DNA of 64,000 bases, taken from assembly GCF_033118175.1 (NCBI RefSeq), contig NC_083697.1:24092001-24156000 (forward strand). The letters are read 5' to 3'. A model generated the notes under the pieces. That model worked only from the letters and a program-made list of their open reading frames with translations. It was not told the origin of the DNA and did not search any database. Source of the DNA: Dama dama (Eukaryota; Chordata; Mammalia; Artiodactyla; Cervidae). The position numbers were made by a program, and so were the translations under genes. Position 1 is the stretch's first letter; every line of letters starts with the position of its first letter. Below are positions 22,668 to 33,490 of the stretch, one piece after another.

Positions 22668-23266
22668 AGGTAATAACTGCACACCTGACCCTGAATCACA
22701 GCCCAGCTGGAACCGGGCAGAGTCCTGCAGATGCAGCGAGATTAAAGGCTTCTTCAGAGCCCTCAGTCGCCCGCTCCCCCAGTCTCCCCAGCGCCAGAGG
22801 GCACTGGGTCAAAGACATCTCGTGCAGCTGTTAGTGAAGTCTCAGGGCCTCATACGCTCCGATTAGGTAACTTTACAAAATGCTACAAAAGTGCTGACTA
22901 CTATTCTTTTCAGCAAGCAAAGGAAACATTCGGATGGGAGAAAGAAGACCATTTAGGAGGGCAAAAAACTGCTCTGACTAACGACTGCAGAATAACTGAT
23001 AAAATTAAAACTGATCGCAGTCCGGGTCTCGAGAAGCAAACCCCAGAAACAGGCTCGGCCCAAAGACACTAGACCTTCGGAGGAGTGGAGACTCACAGGC
23101 CCAGAAATTTCAAACTACACGTGGGAGGGTCGGGATGAAGACTCCCCGAGTCTCCGTGGGCGCTGGCCTCGGGCCGGACACCCCATTCCGTGTCACGGCC
23201 CGCCAGCGCCTTCCTGTCAGGACGGGCAGAAAAGCGAGCGGGCATTGGTGCCCGCGGACGGCCCAC

Positions 23267-23398
23267 CTGGGCAATGCCGGCGCCCATCAACCCACCACCG
23301 ATGACCGTCACGTGCTTGACGAGGATTTTCTTCGCCGAGGCCGCGGCGGTGGAGGAGGAGGACATGGAGCGCACGAACTGCCTGGTTACGAAAGCCAT
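23267..23398 (-). CDS. HADH: HADH exon 1 (start codon, mitochondrial leader, NAD motif)
   Basis: Codes for 44 residues from MAFVTRQFVR to MGAGIAQ. The first ~25 residues are rich in R, K and S with no acidic residue, a matrix-targeting leader. They are followed by VKHVTVIGGGLMGAGIAQ, holding the Rossmann glycine pattern that binds NAD+. The ATG at 23,396-23,398 is the first in-frame ATG. The frame stays open for 22 codons upstream, but only a TTG would be available there, and the known start of the family agrees with this ATG. The donor is GCCCAG|GTGGGC, phase 0. The exon lies in a CpG island. Confidence 0.96.
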
Positions 23399-23537
23399 GG
23401 TGCAGAAGGCGAAGGCAGCAACAGGCACGAGACCTGGCGGAGAAGCAACCTGCACAGAGCCCAAGAAAGAGCTGCTAGCCGACGTCAGGGGGCGGAGGCC
23501 CAGGCGCCCAGGAGCCCGCGCGCCCTGGGCGTCGCCG

Positions 23538-23545
23538 TGACGTCA
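23538..23545 (-). promoter_or_regulatory. HADH: perfect CRE (TGACGTCA)
   Basis: The 8-bp palindrome TGACGTCA lies about 140 bp upstream of the HADH ATG inside the CpG island. This is the consensus binding site for CREB/ATF dimers. A fasting/cAMP or ATF4-type response for a beta-oxidation gene would make sense but is inference. Confidence 0.6.
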
Positions 23546-23582
23546 TCGACGGAGGGGCGTGGCCTCGGGGCCCGCTTTCCCC

Positions 23583-23587
23583 ATTGG
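23583..23587 (-). promoter_or_regulatory. HADH: CCAAT box upstream of HADH
   Basis: CCAAT in gene orientation (ATTGG on the plus strand, within CCCCATTGGCCG), about 185 bp upstream of the ATG and about 40 bp from the CRE. NF-Y commonly binds such sites in CpG-island promoters. Confidence 0.45.
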
Positions 23588-24492
23588 CCGAGGCCCCCAA
23601 GGACGGCGTTCGAACGTCCGAGCGCGGCGTCCAAGCCCAGTTAGGCTGGTTCCGGCAGCCGCCCTCCTCTGGAAATCCCAAGGACCTGGACTAAGTCACC
23701 GTCGCCAGGCCAGGCGCGGAGGGGTGGTTAGCACTCGGGCACCGGCCCAGGGCAAGCGTTTCCTCGGAAAAGCCACGGGCCGCTTGTAAGAGGAAGTCGG
23801 TGGTGTTGCCTTGTTGAATCCTCGCCGTTAGTCCTAGTGTATAACTCGGCGCCGAGTAAATACGTGCTATTTGGCAGTGGTGATGGGGAGAGCAAAAATG
23901 AGCACCTTCCGTTCACGTCACCAAATAACCAAGTCTAGGGAATATTCTAACCCAGTGCGTATTGTTCCTGCTAAAAACGGAAGGAAACAAAGTGCTCACA
24001 CCCAAAGCAATGTCTACTGACACACGAGTTTGAATGTAAAAATCAGGCCCACTAAGCGAAAGAGGTTTAACCTTTAATTCCCCGTTTCAACTTTACATCT
24101 TTATCAATGCAGGGAACGAACGTGTGGACAGTTTAGTCAAAGAGCAACCTTTGTAGTGTAACTCATAACAATAGGCCAGTCTTCTCGCCTGAGTAATTTT
24201 TAGTTACTGTGCCTTAGTAATACGGCATTCTTAAATTTTATTTTAAAATATTTTATAAGGATTCACCAACCCACCATCCAAAGTCAGCCTCTTCCTATTG
24301 GAAGTAACTTACATAGTGAATCCCTTGTTCACCATTCCTTTGCTTTCATCTCATTTCTGTTTCTAATTCTGTAAAAAATATGGGAGAAGTGCTTGTGTTG
24401 AGCACTCCATTAGGCTTGGGACATTTTTCTAAGGAGATCATTATTGGCTGAAGACACTGTCACATCCAAATAAAGTCTGTTAAGTGCTATAG

Positions 24493-24582
24493 AGTGTGTG
24501 TGTGTGTGTGTGCATGTGTTAGTTGCTCAGTCGTGTCAGAGTCTTTGCGACTCTATTGACTGTAGCCTGCCAGACTCCTCTT
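24493..24582 (-). mobile_element. BovA SINE fragment with (GT)n
   Basis: A GT run is followed by GTTAGTTGCTCAGTCGTGTCAGAGTC... CCTGCCAGACTCCTC. Truncated. Confidence 0.8.
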
Positions 24583-24910
24583 GCAAAAACCAACAAGACT
24601 AGAATTAGAATGAGTAGATTACACAGAAAACCTAATAACTTGAACAGATGAGTTAATTTATGAAGAAAAAAGCATTCCAGGCACAGGAAGGTGCACATGT
24701 AAAGGTAGAAATGTAAAAAAATATTGCCCATGTGAAAAGGATGAGAAATTAGATACGTTTGGGGGTGAAGCTAGGATGGTAGAATAGGAGGTTGCACAGA
24801 TGATTCTGTCAGTGGATTTTCGTTCTCATTTCAAAGTTGTGTCTAATGCTAAGCCAAACATATTCTAATTATATTGTCATCACAACATACATTTTTTTTA
24901 ATGAGTCTGA

Positions 24911-25103
24911 ATGCTAAGTCACTTCAGTCCAACTCTTTGTGATCCTATGGCCTGTAGCCCACCAGTCTCCTCTGACCATGGAATTCTCCAGGCAATACTG
25001 GAGTGGGTTGCCATGCCCTCCTCCAGGGGATCTTCCCCACGTGGATGGAATTCATGGATCTCACTAGCAGGCAGTTTCTTCACCACTAGCACCACCTGGG
25101 AAG
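24911..25103 (-). mobile_element. BovA/Bov-tA SINE
   Basis: Reverse ruminant SINE from ATGCTAAGTCACTTCAGTCC to CACCACCTGGGAAG. Confidence 0.88.
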
Positions 25104-25689
25104 TGCTTTACTGTGTGTAATGTAAAACATAATGCCTGGGTGATTGGTCCATTTTCAGATCTCTGATTTCCTTTCCTCAGAAAAGAAAGAACAACCACAC
25201 AGTATTTTTTAGCAAATCTGAGGCCGTCTGTATTATGTGAAGAAAGGAGCACTGGAGTGAGAGTCAGGAGTCCTGCTCAGTCCCTGGTATGGAGTATGAC
25301 CATCTGCAGACAACCTTCCTAAGCTTCAGGTCCTCATCTTTGAAAAGAAAGTACTGGACAGGTGCCTTTCCAGCTGTTACATACTCAGAATCTAACCCTC
25401 ATTTACGCTCTTCTGAACCAGGAAGGCCACACTGACCTCTATTCCTGCCCAGTCCTGATAGGATGACAGTTACAATAGAGGCATTCTTCTTTTCGCCAGA
25501 ATTGCAATTCTTTTCCTAAGTGCAGCCTGGGGCTTTTGGGCACCTGGTAACAATTTCTGTGGTCCTTGACTTGCACCTTCACCCTGTTCTTGGGGGAGTG
25601 CTTCATTTCTCTCTGCAGGAAGAGTGGTATATTGGGAAGCATGGCCCCGGTCACCGATTAATTCAGAAACAGCAAAGGAAAGGGTATCC

Positions 25690-25960
25690 CTTTTTACAGG
25701 TAAGGAAACTGAGGCCCAGAGAGGGTCAGAAACTTAACTGAAGTCACACAGCTAATGAATGGCACATTAGAATTCAACCCCAAGACAGTCTGTTTTAAGG
25801 ACTCATGTTCTTGACCACTGTGTTTTTTTCCCTCCCTTCATAGCAACCCTAAGGTTACCACTGCTATCCAACTCCAAAGGTGAAGAAACTGAGGTTCTGA
25901 GTGATTAAGTCATTTGTTAAATGTAACTCAGATTAATCACTGGCTAGGCTCGGATTTGAA
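25690..25960 (+). repeat. two MIR SINE remnants
   Basis: First copy about 25,690-25,815 (GGTAAGGAAACTGAGGCCCA, GTCACACAGCTAATGAATGG). Second about 25,835-25,960 (GGTGAAGAAACTGAGGTTCT, GGCTCGGATTTGAATCC). Both are in the same orientation. Confidence 0.75.
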
Positions 25961-26284
25961 TCCATTCTAATGTCACTCCTTTCATAATTTCATACTCCTT
26001 AGAAAGTGCTGCTGCTGCTAGAGAGGAAAGAAATTGGGGAGTGGGCTCTAGTAACACATCTGTATGTCTAGATTTGGAGCTTTAACTGTTATACTGATGT
26101 AATCATTAAGGTTAAGCAGATTAACTTTTTTAGACCTTCCTGCTAAGTAGCCCCAGTGCTGTAAGTTTTGCACAGTGATTCCAGCATTTACACCTGAACA
26201 CTCTACACGGCCATGTGTTTTATACTATCCTGATTTCCAGCACGTGGACTCAATGCTTTTCAAACGGAAACATCCATTGGTAAT

Positions 26285-26800
26285 TGTCTACTGATCACCT
26301 CTACTGGGAAACCCCTCAGCTACTTCACTGTAACTTACCAAATTTGAACCTATTATTTTTCTCCTCCCACGATGCTTGTTGCCTCCTCTTGCATTCATCA
26401 TCTCAGTTCATGATGACCCTGGTCATCAACCAAGAGTATTTTCCTTCCCCCTCACCACCATGTTGGTTGGTCAGATGTCATCAATTCCACCTCATTGATT
26501 TCATCCAGGAGTCCTCCCTTTTGTCCTCCTCTGCATTTATTCAAACTGTCTCCCGAGTAGAGGCTGAGCCCATTCCTAACATGCCTTGATGAAACTAAGG
26601 TCTCTTCCTCCCAGTTAACGTTTCACATTCTTCTCAGACTGATTTCTCAAGTTATAAACTGGATCACTGCACTCCCATCCTTTTAAAAACTTTGTCCACA
26701 GGATAATAACCTAACTTCTCAAATCCTGGCCTCAGTACTCTCAACTCACTTATTTCCTTCTACTCCTTCTCAAATACTTTAAATCCTAGCCACAAAGAAC
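26285..26800 (+). repeat. L2 LINE fragment
   Basis: C/T-rich L2-like text including ATTGATTTCATCCAGGAGTCC and CTTTTAAAAACTTTGTCCAC, resembling the L2 consensus that codes for its ORF2 C-terminus. Confidence 0.45.
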
Positions 26801-26954
26801 CAAGTCGATTTCCTAGCTTATAAATTGGAAACTATCTGATATAAAGATCCTAATATTTATAAATGAGTTGAAGGGTAAAATATATTTTGACTAACTATAC
26901 TTCTGAGATCTTCAGAGCCAGGTATTTATTTATTATTTTATTGAAGGGGAGGAA

Positions 26955-27285
26955 GCAAGGGTAAAACAAGCATTTAACGAATGCTTAATTTGCCAGGCTC
27001 TGTGCCAAGCATGTGATGTGTATCTTCTCATTCACTCCCATCTAACGTTACGGTTTCATAATGTATATGTTTATTTATATTCATTCACTATATTCATATA
27101 ATTACATATAATAATACCTAATTATACTCATAATGTGTATGTATATTTCATAATGTATATGTTTCACATCTGGGACAACTGAAGCTTAGAGCAGAAAATA
27201 ACTTGCCTGATGTGTGATAGGGAGAGAGTACAGAGACAGGTGTTGAGCTCCAGGCTACCCGAGTGCAAAATTGTTGCTTATAACC
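26955..27285 (+). repeat. MIR SINE split by AT-rich insertion
   Basis: The MIR 5' part (CCAGGCTCTGTGCCAAGC) and 3' part (ACAACTGAAGCTTAGAGC) are separated by about 100 bp of AT-rich sequence. That sequence is bounded by two exact 19-bp copies of TTTCATAATGTATATGTTT (27,054-27,072 and 27,146-27,164). Confidence 0.6.
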
Positions 27286-27554
27286 GGTGTCTTAACCTAC
27301 TTCATCATGATGGATGTGTTACAGCAGAGTGGTGAGGATAATTAGAAGGTTTTCAAGCAGAGAAGACATTATAAGCACATTTCAGACAGAAAAATGTATA
27401 TGTAGCCTGTACAGGAACGAAGCATAGAGAGTGGTCTAGAAATACAGTTAATGCAGAATGAATAACAAAAGCCTGGGGAACTTTCGGGTGAAGGAAGGTA
27501 GGCAGGGGCCAGATCAGAGTGGATGTTTTTATGAGAATCATAATCACAATCATG

Positions 27555-28060
27555 TTCTTTTCAGTTTTTTTGTTTAGAAATAATTGAACTTATAGAAAAG
27601 TTGCAAGAATAGTGGATAGAAACCCATATACCTCTTACCCATATTTACCTATTGCTAATGTTTTATCAAATTGCTTTATCTTATCAACTGTCTATATTTA
27701 TTTATCTATAATAGATATTTTATATACATATGATGAATAATTTCTGAACCATTTAAAGGTAAGTTACATACATCATGGTCCTTTATAATATTTCAGTGCA
27801 TGTTTCCTAGGGATAGGGTGATTCTCTTACATAACGATAGTTATCAACTTTAGTAAATTTAATATTGATACAACATTTCTATCCATTTGGGCACCTGTAA
27901 TCCAGTTTAGTTAATTGATCCAGTAATGTCCTCTATAGTTTTTTTTCTTCTAGTACTTAGTCCAGTCTAGAGTCACATATGGCATGCGTCTAGACTGTTC
28001 CTGTCTCTTTCTCTTCCTCTTTACAATAACAGCTTTATTGAAGTTTTAATTTGTTTTTAT
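27555..28060 (+). mobile_element. old L1-type 3' fragment
   Basis: Phrases such as TATAGAAAAGTTGCAAGAATAG, TTTCTGAACCATTTAAAGG and TTCTCTTACATAACGATAG are common in old mammalian L1 3' UTRs. Confidence 0.5.
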
Positions 28061-28560
28061 GTTGAAGCACCAGCTTTCCCATGAACATGAGTTTGTATAC
28101 AAGGAAACCATAGAAAGGGCCAAATATCCTTGGAAGGTATCTTTCAGAAACTATAATAATCAACAACTCACTACAAGTCTTTGCATTTCAAGTAGGAAGA
28201 GGATTGCTCAACAAACTCAGACTGGGAAAAAAGCACAGTGAGAACAAACGCTGCCAAGTGGGGTATAACGGAGAAGAGAGTTTTCAGTGGCGGAACGTCC
28301 ATCATTAGTGTCATGTATTAGAAATGCCAAACTGGTATAATTGTTGTGGAAAATTTTCTTTTAAATGAGGCACAACCTAAAGAAAGAAAACTGAATAGTA
28401 AATCTGAATAAGAAGGAACTATACAATATAGGTCATTTAGTAGTATTCTTTTCATTGTTGCATTAGTAATTTAAACATATTTGAGAAAAATAACCATATT
28501 CTTCTGGTCTGTTTGACATTCTAAAATATTTTCTAGGGCTATTTTGTCAGTATATTTGTG

Positions 28561-28757
28561 CTGTGCTGTGCTCAATCGTGTCTGACTCTTTGCAACCCGG
28601 TGGACTGTAGCCTGCTAGGCTCCTCTATCTGTGGAATTTTCCAGGCAAGAATACTGTAGTAAGTTGCTATTTCCTTCTCCAGGGGATCTTCCTGACCCAG
28701 GGATTGGACCTGTGTCTCCTGCATTGGCAAGTGGATTCTTTACCACTGCAGCACCTA
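28561..28757 (-). mobile_element. BovA/Bov-tA SINE
   Basis: Reverse ruminant SINE from CTGTGCTCAATCGTGTCTG to CTTTACCACTGCAGCACCT. Confidence 0.88.
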
Positions 28758-29122
28758 TACCCCTTATCAATATTTCTCTGAAATACAACTACAACTCGAG
28801 ATGAGCCATCCTTGCAAGACATATTTTACATTATGAATATGCTAGTGTGATGTATCTGAGATTTGCTTCTTAATAAATAAGTACAGAATGAGGCGGGTGG
28901 GAAGTGGGATAATGTAGATGAAACAAGATTTGACCTTAAATTCTGTGTTTCAAAATGTCCATAACTTTTTTATGCTTGGAAAAGTCGCTTCCCATTCCCA
29001 TATAACATATTTCAGAAATGCATACAAATGTATTATGTTTACTTATTAGACCTCTTGGGATTAATTTGGGTGTTTGGAAAAGAGGGAAGAGTTGTTTAAT
29101 TTTCTAAGTAATTAACCAATTG

Positions 29123-29320
29123 CCTTTCCCAGGTTGCACCAGTGGTAATGAATCCACCCGACAATGCAGGAAATGCAAGAGATATGTGTTTGATCCCCTG
29201 GAGAAGGAAACAGCAACCCAGTCCAGTATTCTTGCCTGGAAAATTCCATGGTCAGAGGAGCCTGGCGAGCTACAGTCCACGGGGTCAAGAGTGGACATGA
29301 CTGAGCACGCACACAGCAAC
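29123..29320 (+). mobile_element. BovA/Bov-tA SINE
   Basis: Forward ruminant SINE from CCTTTCCCAGGTTGCACC to GACATGACTGAGCACGCACA. Confidence 0.88.
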
Positions 29321-29385
29321 AGCCAATTACCCTAGCACTGTTTTTTTGTGTGTTTTTTTTTCTAATATTTTGTTCTTTCATAATG

Positions 29386-29735
29386 TGATGCCAGAGGAGA
29401 CTCTTGAAAGAGTCCCTTGGATAGCAAAGAGATCAATCCAGTGAATCCTAAAGGAAATCAACCCTGATATTCATTGAAAGGACTGACGCTGAAGCTCCAA
29501 TACTTTGGCCACCTGATGCAAAGAGCCGGCTCATTGGAAAAGACCCTGATACTAGGAAAGATTGAGGGCAGGAAGAGAAGGGGGCAACAGAGGATGAGAC
29601 GGTTGGATGGCATCATTGACACAATGGGCATGAATTTGAGCAAACTTCAGGAGACAGTGAAGGACAGGTAAGCCTGGTGTGCTGCAGTCCATGAAGTCGC
29701 AAAGAGTTGGACACGACTGACTGAATAACAGCGTG
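29386..29735 (+). mobile_element. BovB LINE 3' end
   Basis: 3' terminal BovB sequence: GAGATCAATCCAGTGAATCC, CTGATGCAAAGAGCCGGCTC, ATGAGACGGTTGGATGGC, then the SINE-like end GTCGCAAAGAGTTGGACACG. One plus-strand frame reads LQYFGHLMQRAGSLEKTL, the BovB C-terminus. Severely 5' truncated. Confidence 0.9.
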
Positions 29736-29848
29736 ATGCCACTTTTATATGTAGAGGATGTGCTATTTTGTTTCATTGATTCATCTGAACATTCTGGTGT
29801 TAGTGCAAAACTGTTTAGTGATTCATTACTTTAAAAGTACTATCCAAT

Positions 29849-29990
29849 GACTTCCCTGGAGGTCCAGTGGCTAAGACCCCACACTTCCAATGCAGTGGAT
29901 GCAGGTTCCATCGCTGGTCAGGAAATTAGGATCCTGCATGCTTCGCTGTGCAGCCAAAATAAAAAGACAATGAAAGAAAAAAAAAAAAGA
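29849..29990 (+). mobile_element. CHR-type SINE
   Basis: GACTTCCCTGGAGGTCCAGTG... GGTCAGGAAATTAGGATCC... with poly(A) at about 29,978-29,990. Confidence 0.85.
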
Positions 29991-29999
29991 TAGTATCCA

Positions 30000-30350
30000 C
30001 CAAGAAATAAATCCTTGTGTATATGGTCAAATAATTTTGGACAAAAGTATCAAGATCATTAATTGGAGAAGACAGCCTTTTCAATAAATAGTGTTGGGAA
30101 AATTGTTATCCACACACACAAAAGTTAGACCCTTACCTTACACCATATACAAAAATCAATTCAAAATGGATCAAAGACCTACACATAAAAGCTAAAATTA
30201 TAAAACTCTTAGAAGAAAACAGGGGAAAAGCCTCATGACATTAGATTTGGCAATGATTTCTTGCATATGACACTGAAGACACAGGCAACAAAAGAAAAAA
30301 ATAGATGGACTGGACTTCATCAAAACTGAAAACTTTTGCATCAATGGTCC
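30000..30350 (+). mobile_element. L1 ORF2 fragment
   Basis: L1 text: CAATTCAAAATGGATCAAAG, AACTCTTAGAAGAAAACAGG, GACTGGACTTCATCAAAACT, from the C-terminal part of ORF2. Confidence 0.85.
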
Positions 30351-30469
30351 TCTGGCCAGAGGTGGAAGAGATGATGGAAACTGAGGGTTTTAATAAACAG
30401 GGTAACTGTAAATAATGAGGTCGTCTCTGGAGGAAATAAACTGGGTGATAAATCAGGGAGTATTTTATA

Positions 30470-31035
30470 TATTTATGGTATTATAACAAAACACCATAGA
30501 CTTGAGATTCTTACAGATAAATTTATTTCTCATGGTTCTGGAGGCTGTAGTTTAGTCGCTAAGTCGTGTCTGACTCTCTTGTGACACGGTGGACTGTGGC
30601 CCACCAGGGTCCTCTATCCATGGGATTTCCCAGGCAAGAATGCTGAAGTAGGTTGCCATTCCCTTCTCTAGGGGATCTTTCTGACCCAGGGATCAAACCT
30701 GCGTCTCCTACATTGATAGGCAGATTCCTTACCACTGAGCCACCAGGGAAGCCCTTCCTGGAGGCTAGAAGTCCAACTCAAGGCATCTGCAGATTCAGAG
30801 TCGGGTGAGCGCCTGCTTCCTGGTTCATGGATGGCTGTCTTTGCACTCCGTTCTGATTTAACAGAAGGGGTCAGGCAGTTCTCGGGCTCTTATAAGGACC
30901 CTAATCATTCATGAGGGCTCCACTCTCATGACATAATCACCTGCCAAAGATTCTACCTCCAAATATCATCACACTGGGGATCAGATTTCAACTAATGAAT
31001 TCTTGCCGAGGGACACAAACATTCAGTTTATAGCA
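30470..31035 (+). repeat. old interspersed repeat split by a BovA SINE
   Basis: Left part ends TTCTCATGGTTCTGGAGGCT. The right part resumes CTGGAGGCTAGAAGTCC and runs through GAGGGCTCCACTCTCATGAC to GGGACACAAACATTCAG. The 9-bp CTGGAGGCT on both sides of the SINE is its target duplication. A familiar old mammalian repeat, but I am not certain of its family. Confidence 0.6.
30549..30754 (-). mobile_element. BovA/Bov-tA SINE nested in an older repeat
   Basis: Reverse ruminant SINE from GTAGTTTAGTCGCTAAGTCG to GCCACCAGGGAAGCCC, flanked by CTGGAGGCT duplications. Confidence 0.9.
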
Positions 31036-32643
31036 GAGTTCTTGGGAAAGGCCACTTTAGATTGGACTTTAGCGGAAGCTGAGCCTGAGGAGGTGACCTC
31101 TGAGCTGTAACCTACAGGAGGAAGACTGGGCCATGGAAAAAGGTTGGCAGTGGGCTGGCTCATCTAGAGGAAAAATCCATAGGGTGGGATATTTTAAAAA
31201 CTTGTCTTCCTGAGCTAAGAAGTGTAATCAAGACAAGCACTTGATACTTTGCCACCATGGGCTTGTACAGATTCATCCATCCTTCAAATCATGCTGGATT
31301 TTGATGTGGGAAGTAAGAAATATGGGCTTTAAGACAGCCCTAAGGGTAACTGTGTAAAAGAGGGCATATTTTAAAAGAAGTATCCTTCTGCCTAGAGATC
31401 ATGCTTATATGTGGCCATCTCTCTCTTTCTGGAGGTTTGTCCCTCTTGCACTTCCTTACTTGACATCTGGTAAAAGAGAATTTTGCTTAGCAACTGAAAT
31501 AAACCCCCCAAAACCCAGAAGTGACACTATCTCAGTTAAAATTAAAAGTTTAATAAAAACATCAAAAATTATGTCCATGATGAGGGCTAAAAATAGGTAT
31601 CAGGCAGACTCATAAAACAAAGTACTATTCTTTTTACACTTCAAGTAAATCATAAAGTATAAAATCGTAGAACATCAACACATAGGAAAGCACTAACAGT
31701 CTTTGCAGTGATTTGCCATAAACAGATGTTTTTAAAGTGCTACAGTTTAAGGCATTATGTTTTAAAGTTTAATAAACATCTGATTTCTCACAGAATAGTT
31801 TTTTCTCAAATTAGCTGCAAACTGTTTAGGGAATACTGAAAATGTATTTATAAGTTGAGGAGTAATACATTTGCTATTGCAAAGTTAATAGTACAATTCC
31901 AAAGCATATGCAATTCCAAATGAGGAACAAACTGCCCTGCTCACCACGCAGGGTAATCCACACAATCCATCCAAGATCCGCACGACAAACTCTCCATTCA
32001 CTCTTAAGTGCCTAGGCATTTCATTCATTAGTTTTTCTTTTTTAATTAACAAAAAATGCTCAAGGCACCTAAAGATTGGCCTGTAGTTCATTTATCCATG
32101 TTGAAAATGCAGAGAGATAGGCTGCAATGGATCTAGTCGAGGCGGTACTAAGAAGTGGTACAGGAAGAACTCTCCTGTTATAGACTGGTAGGTTTGAAAC
32201 AGTGGTACTTTCTTATTAATAACTACAGGAAGTCCTTAACTTTTCTAAGCTTGACCTTCATCAGCTACAAAATATCATCCTGTTACTGGACAGTCTGTAA
32301 GAATTACATAAGTATTCAACTGAAGCATAAAGTATGGTGCCAGAATGAGGAAGGCTCAAAAAGTACAGCTGCTCATACTGTATCACGATTCCTTCTATAT
32401 ACAGAGTATAATGGGAGAATAAAGGAAAGTCCTGTCCACTTTTGGAGCATGTTCTCCATGGACAGGTCTGCTCTTCATTGTCAAGGACTGCTCAGACATT
32501 TATCATCCTGGCTTCGTGGCAGCAAAAAAAGGCCAGAGGCACCCCCATGATTGTGATAGCTGAAAACACAACCCTGTATTTCCAAACACCTCCTGAAAGA
32601 GGTCATTACCTTTTTCAAGAACTGCTCTTTCAGAAAGAGCTTA

Positions 32644-32649
32644 TTTATT
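32644..32649 (-). terminator. CYP2U1: candidate polyadenylation signal AATAAA
   Basis: First AATAAA after the CYP2U1 stop on the minus strand (1.2 kb downstream), in TAATAAATAA. A short perfect hairpin, GCTCTTT-CTG-AAAGAGC, follows directly. Confidence 0.4.
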
Positions 32650-33277
32650 AAGAAACAATTTAGTTATCTTAATAAGCAAAAGAATGCCTTCCTGTCTTTG
32701 CGAGTCTTCAAGGATGAGATATGTTAGGTCTAGTGGCAGGAAGGAAGAACAGGAAAGGAACATTCAGTACAGCTCGAATCCTTCCCTTATAAATCCCAGT
32801 ATCAAAATTCCTGAGCTCACTATTCAGGGCTCAAGTCAAAAGCTAGAGCTACATCCTTGTGGGTAAACACAGCAGAAAGGAATCCTGCCATGAAGCCACT
32901 TTTTCATCTAGGCTCACTCTTCATGTAGTTGAAATAGAAGGCAGACATATACACTCAGACCATATCCATTCCTCAACATACTGAACAAGGGTTCTCTTCA
33001 TCCTATGTCTAAAAAAATAAAAACTAAAATCATAAAAGGGTAACGATAACAAGTCCCCTAAAACTGACATAAGCTCTGTTCCAAGATAAGTTCTAACTCA
33101 TTGTCACTCAAGCCCACATCCTTCTCTGATAAAGTATTAAAAGTCTGAACACCACTTTCATGTTGCCATGGGTCTTAAACAGGTAGGTCTTCCTTCTCCC
33201 GAATTTGTTCTCCAGACATCTTAGTGATGTCAGAAAAGATATGGGGCATTTGACCATCGTTCAAGCCGAGATGAGTG

Positions 33278-33490
33278 TCTGCAGTAGCTCAGTGGTAAAG
33301 AATCTGCCTGCAATGCAGGAGCTGCAGGAGACCCAGGTTCAATCCACAGGTCTGGAAGATCCCCTGGAGACGGGAACGGCAACCCATTCCAGTATTCTTG
33401 TCTGGAGAATCTCATGGACACAGGGGCCTGGTGGGCTACAGTCCATAGGATCACAGAGTCAGAGACAACTGGAGTGACTTCGCACGCACA
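33278..33490 (+). mobile_element. BovA/Bov-tA SINE in presumed CYP2U1 3' UTR
   Basis: Forward ruminant SINE (antisense to CYP2U1) from GCAGTAGCTCAGTGGTAAAG to AACTGGAGTGACTTCGCACG. Confidence 0.9.

Larger units (their letters stand above)
3825..23266 (-). other. HADH: HADH intron 1
   Basis: A 19.4-kb first intron with GTGGGC donor and TTCTAG acceptor. The left half is repeat rich: CHR and BovA SINEs, a solo LTR at about 7.3-7.75 kb, L1 at 12.2-12.8 and 15.7-16.2 kb, L2, a BovA dimer at 13.3 kb and a BovB fragment at 14.1-15.6 kb. The stretch from about 17.2 to 22.5 kb has few recent repeats. It shows MIR remnants near 18.7 and 20.9 kb and otherwise nothing I can name. A SINE lies at 22.5 kb. 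Confidence 0.85.
1..23480 (-). other. HADH: HADH gene, 5' part (exons 1-3, truncated by window edge)
   Basis: Three minus-strand exons translate into the N-terminal 140 residues of short/medium-chain L-3-hydroxyacyl-CoA dehydrogenase. This mitochondrial matrix enzyme oxidises 3-hydroxyacyl-CoA to 3-ketoacyl-CoA with NAD+ in beta-oxidation. Seen: a mitochondrial-type leader, the Rossmann glycine motif and continuous homology to the NAD-binding domain. Exons are 132, 129 and 158 nt with intron phases 0, 0 and 2. The 419-nt running total agrees with the exon ends I recall for human HADH (c.261 and c.419). Intron 1 is about 19.4 kb and intron 2 about 2.2 kb. The remaining exons, including the C-terminal dimerisation domain and the catalytic histidine, lie left of position 1. 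The 5' end of the transcript near 23,400-23,480 is estimated. Confidence 0.95.
23100..23780. promoter_or_regulatory. HADH: HADH CpG-island promoter
   Basis: The sequence turns abruptly GC rich with many CpG, around exon 1 and for about 400 bp upstream of the ATG, against an AT-rich, CpG-poor background. It has no obvious TATA box and contains a CRE and a CCAAT box upstream of the gene. This is typical of a housekeeping mitochondrial-enzyme promoter. Transcription in the opposite direction (toward 24 kb) is possible, but I see no gene there. Confidence 0.8.
23800..31500. other. HADH-CYP2U1 intergenic interval
   Basis: About 8 kb between the HADH promoter and the end of CYP2U1. It contains BovA copies (24.5, 24.9, 28.56, 29.1, 30.55 kb), MIR pairs (25.7-25.96 and 26.96-27.28 kb), an L2 fragment (26.3-26.8 kb), L1 3' fragments (27.55-28.06 and 30.0-30.35 kb), a BovB tail (29.4-29.7 kb) and a CHR SINE (29.85 kb). 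No gene is supported. Confidence 0.75.

Noticed and set aside
23399..23464. 22-codon in-frame extension upstream of the HADH ATG
   Set aside because: The upstream start would be TTG, not ATG, and the known HADH start corresponds to 23,398; the extension is 5' UTR.
25439..25741. overlapping open frames on both strands near 25.5 kb
   Set aside because: No homology recognised, flanked by MIR remnants, no exon signals.
31885..32091. minus-strand open frame with faint resemblance to an Sm-like protein (snRNP G)
   Set aside because: Only a short LRVNGEF-like stretch is similar; codon-by-codon comparison does not hold. More likely CYP2U1 3' UTR.
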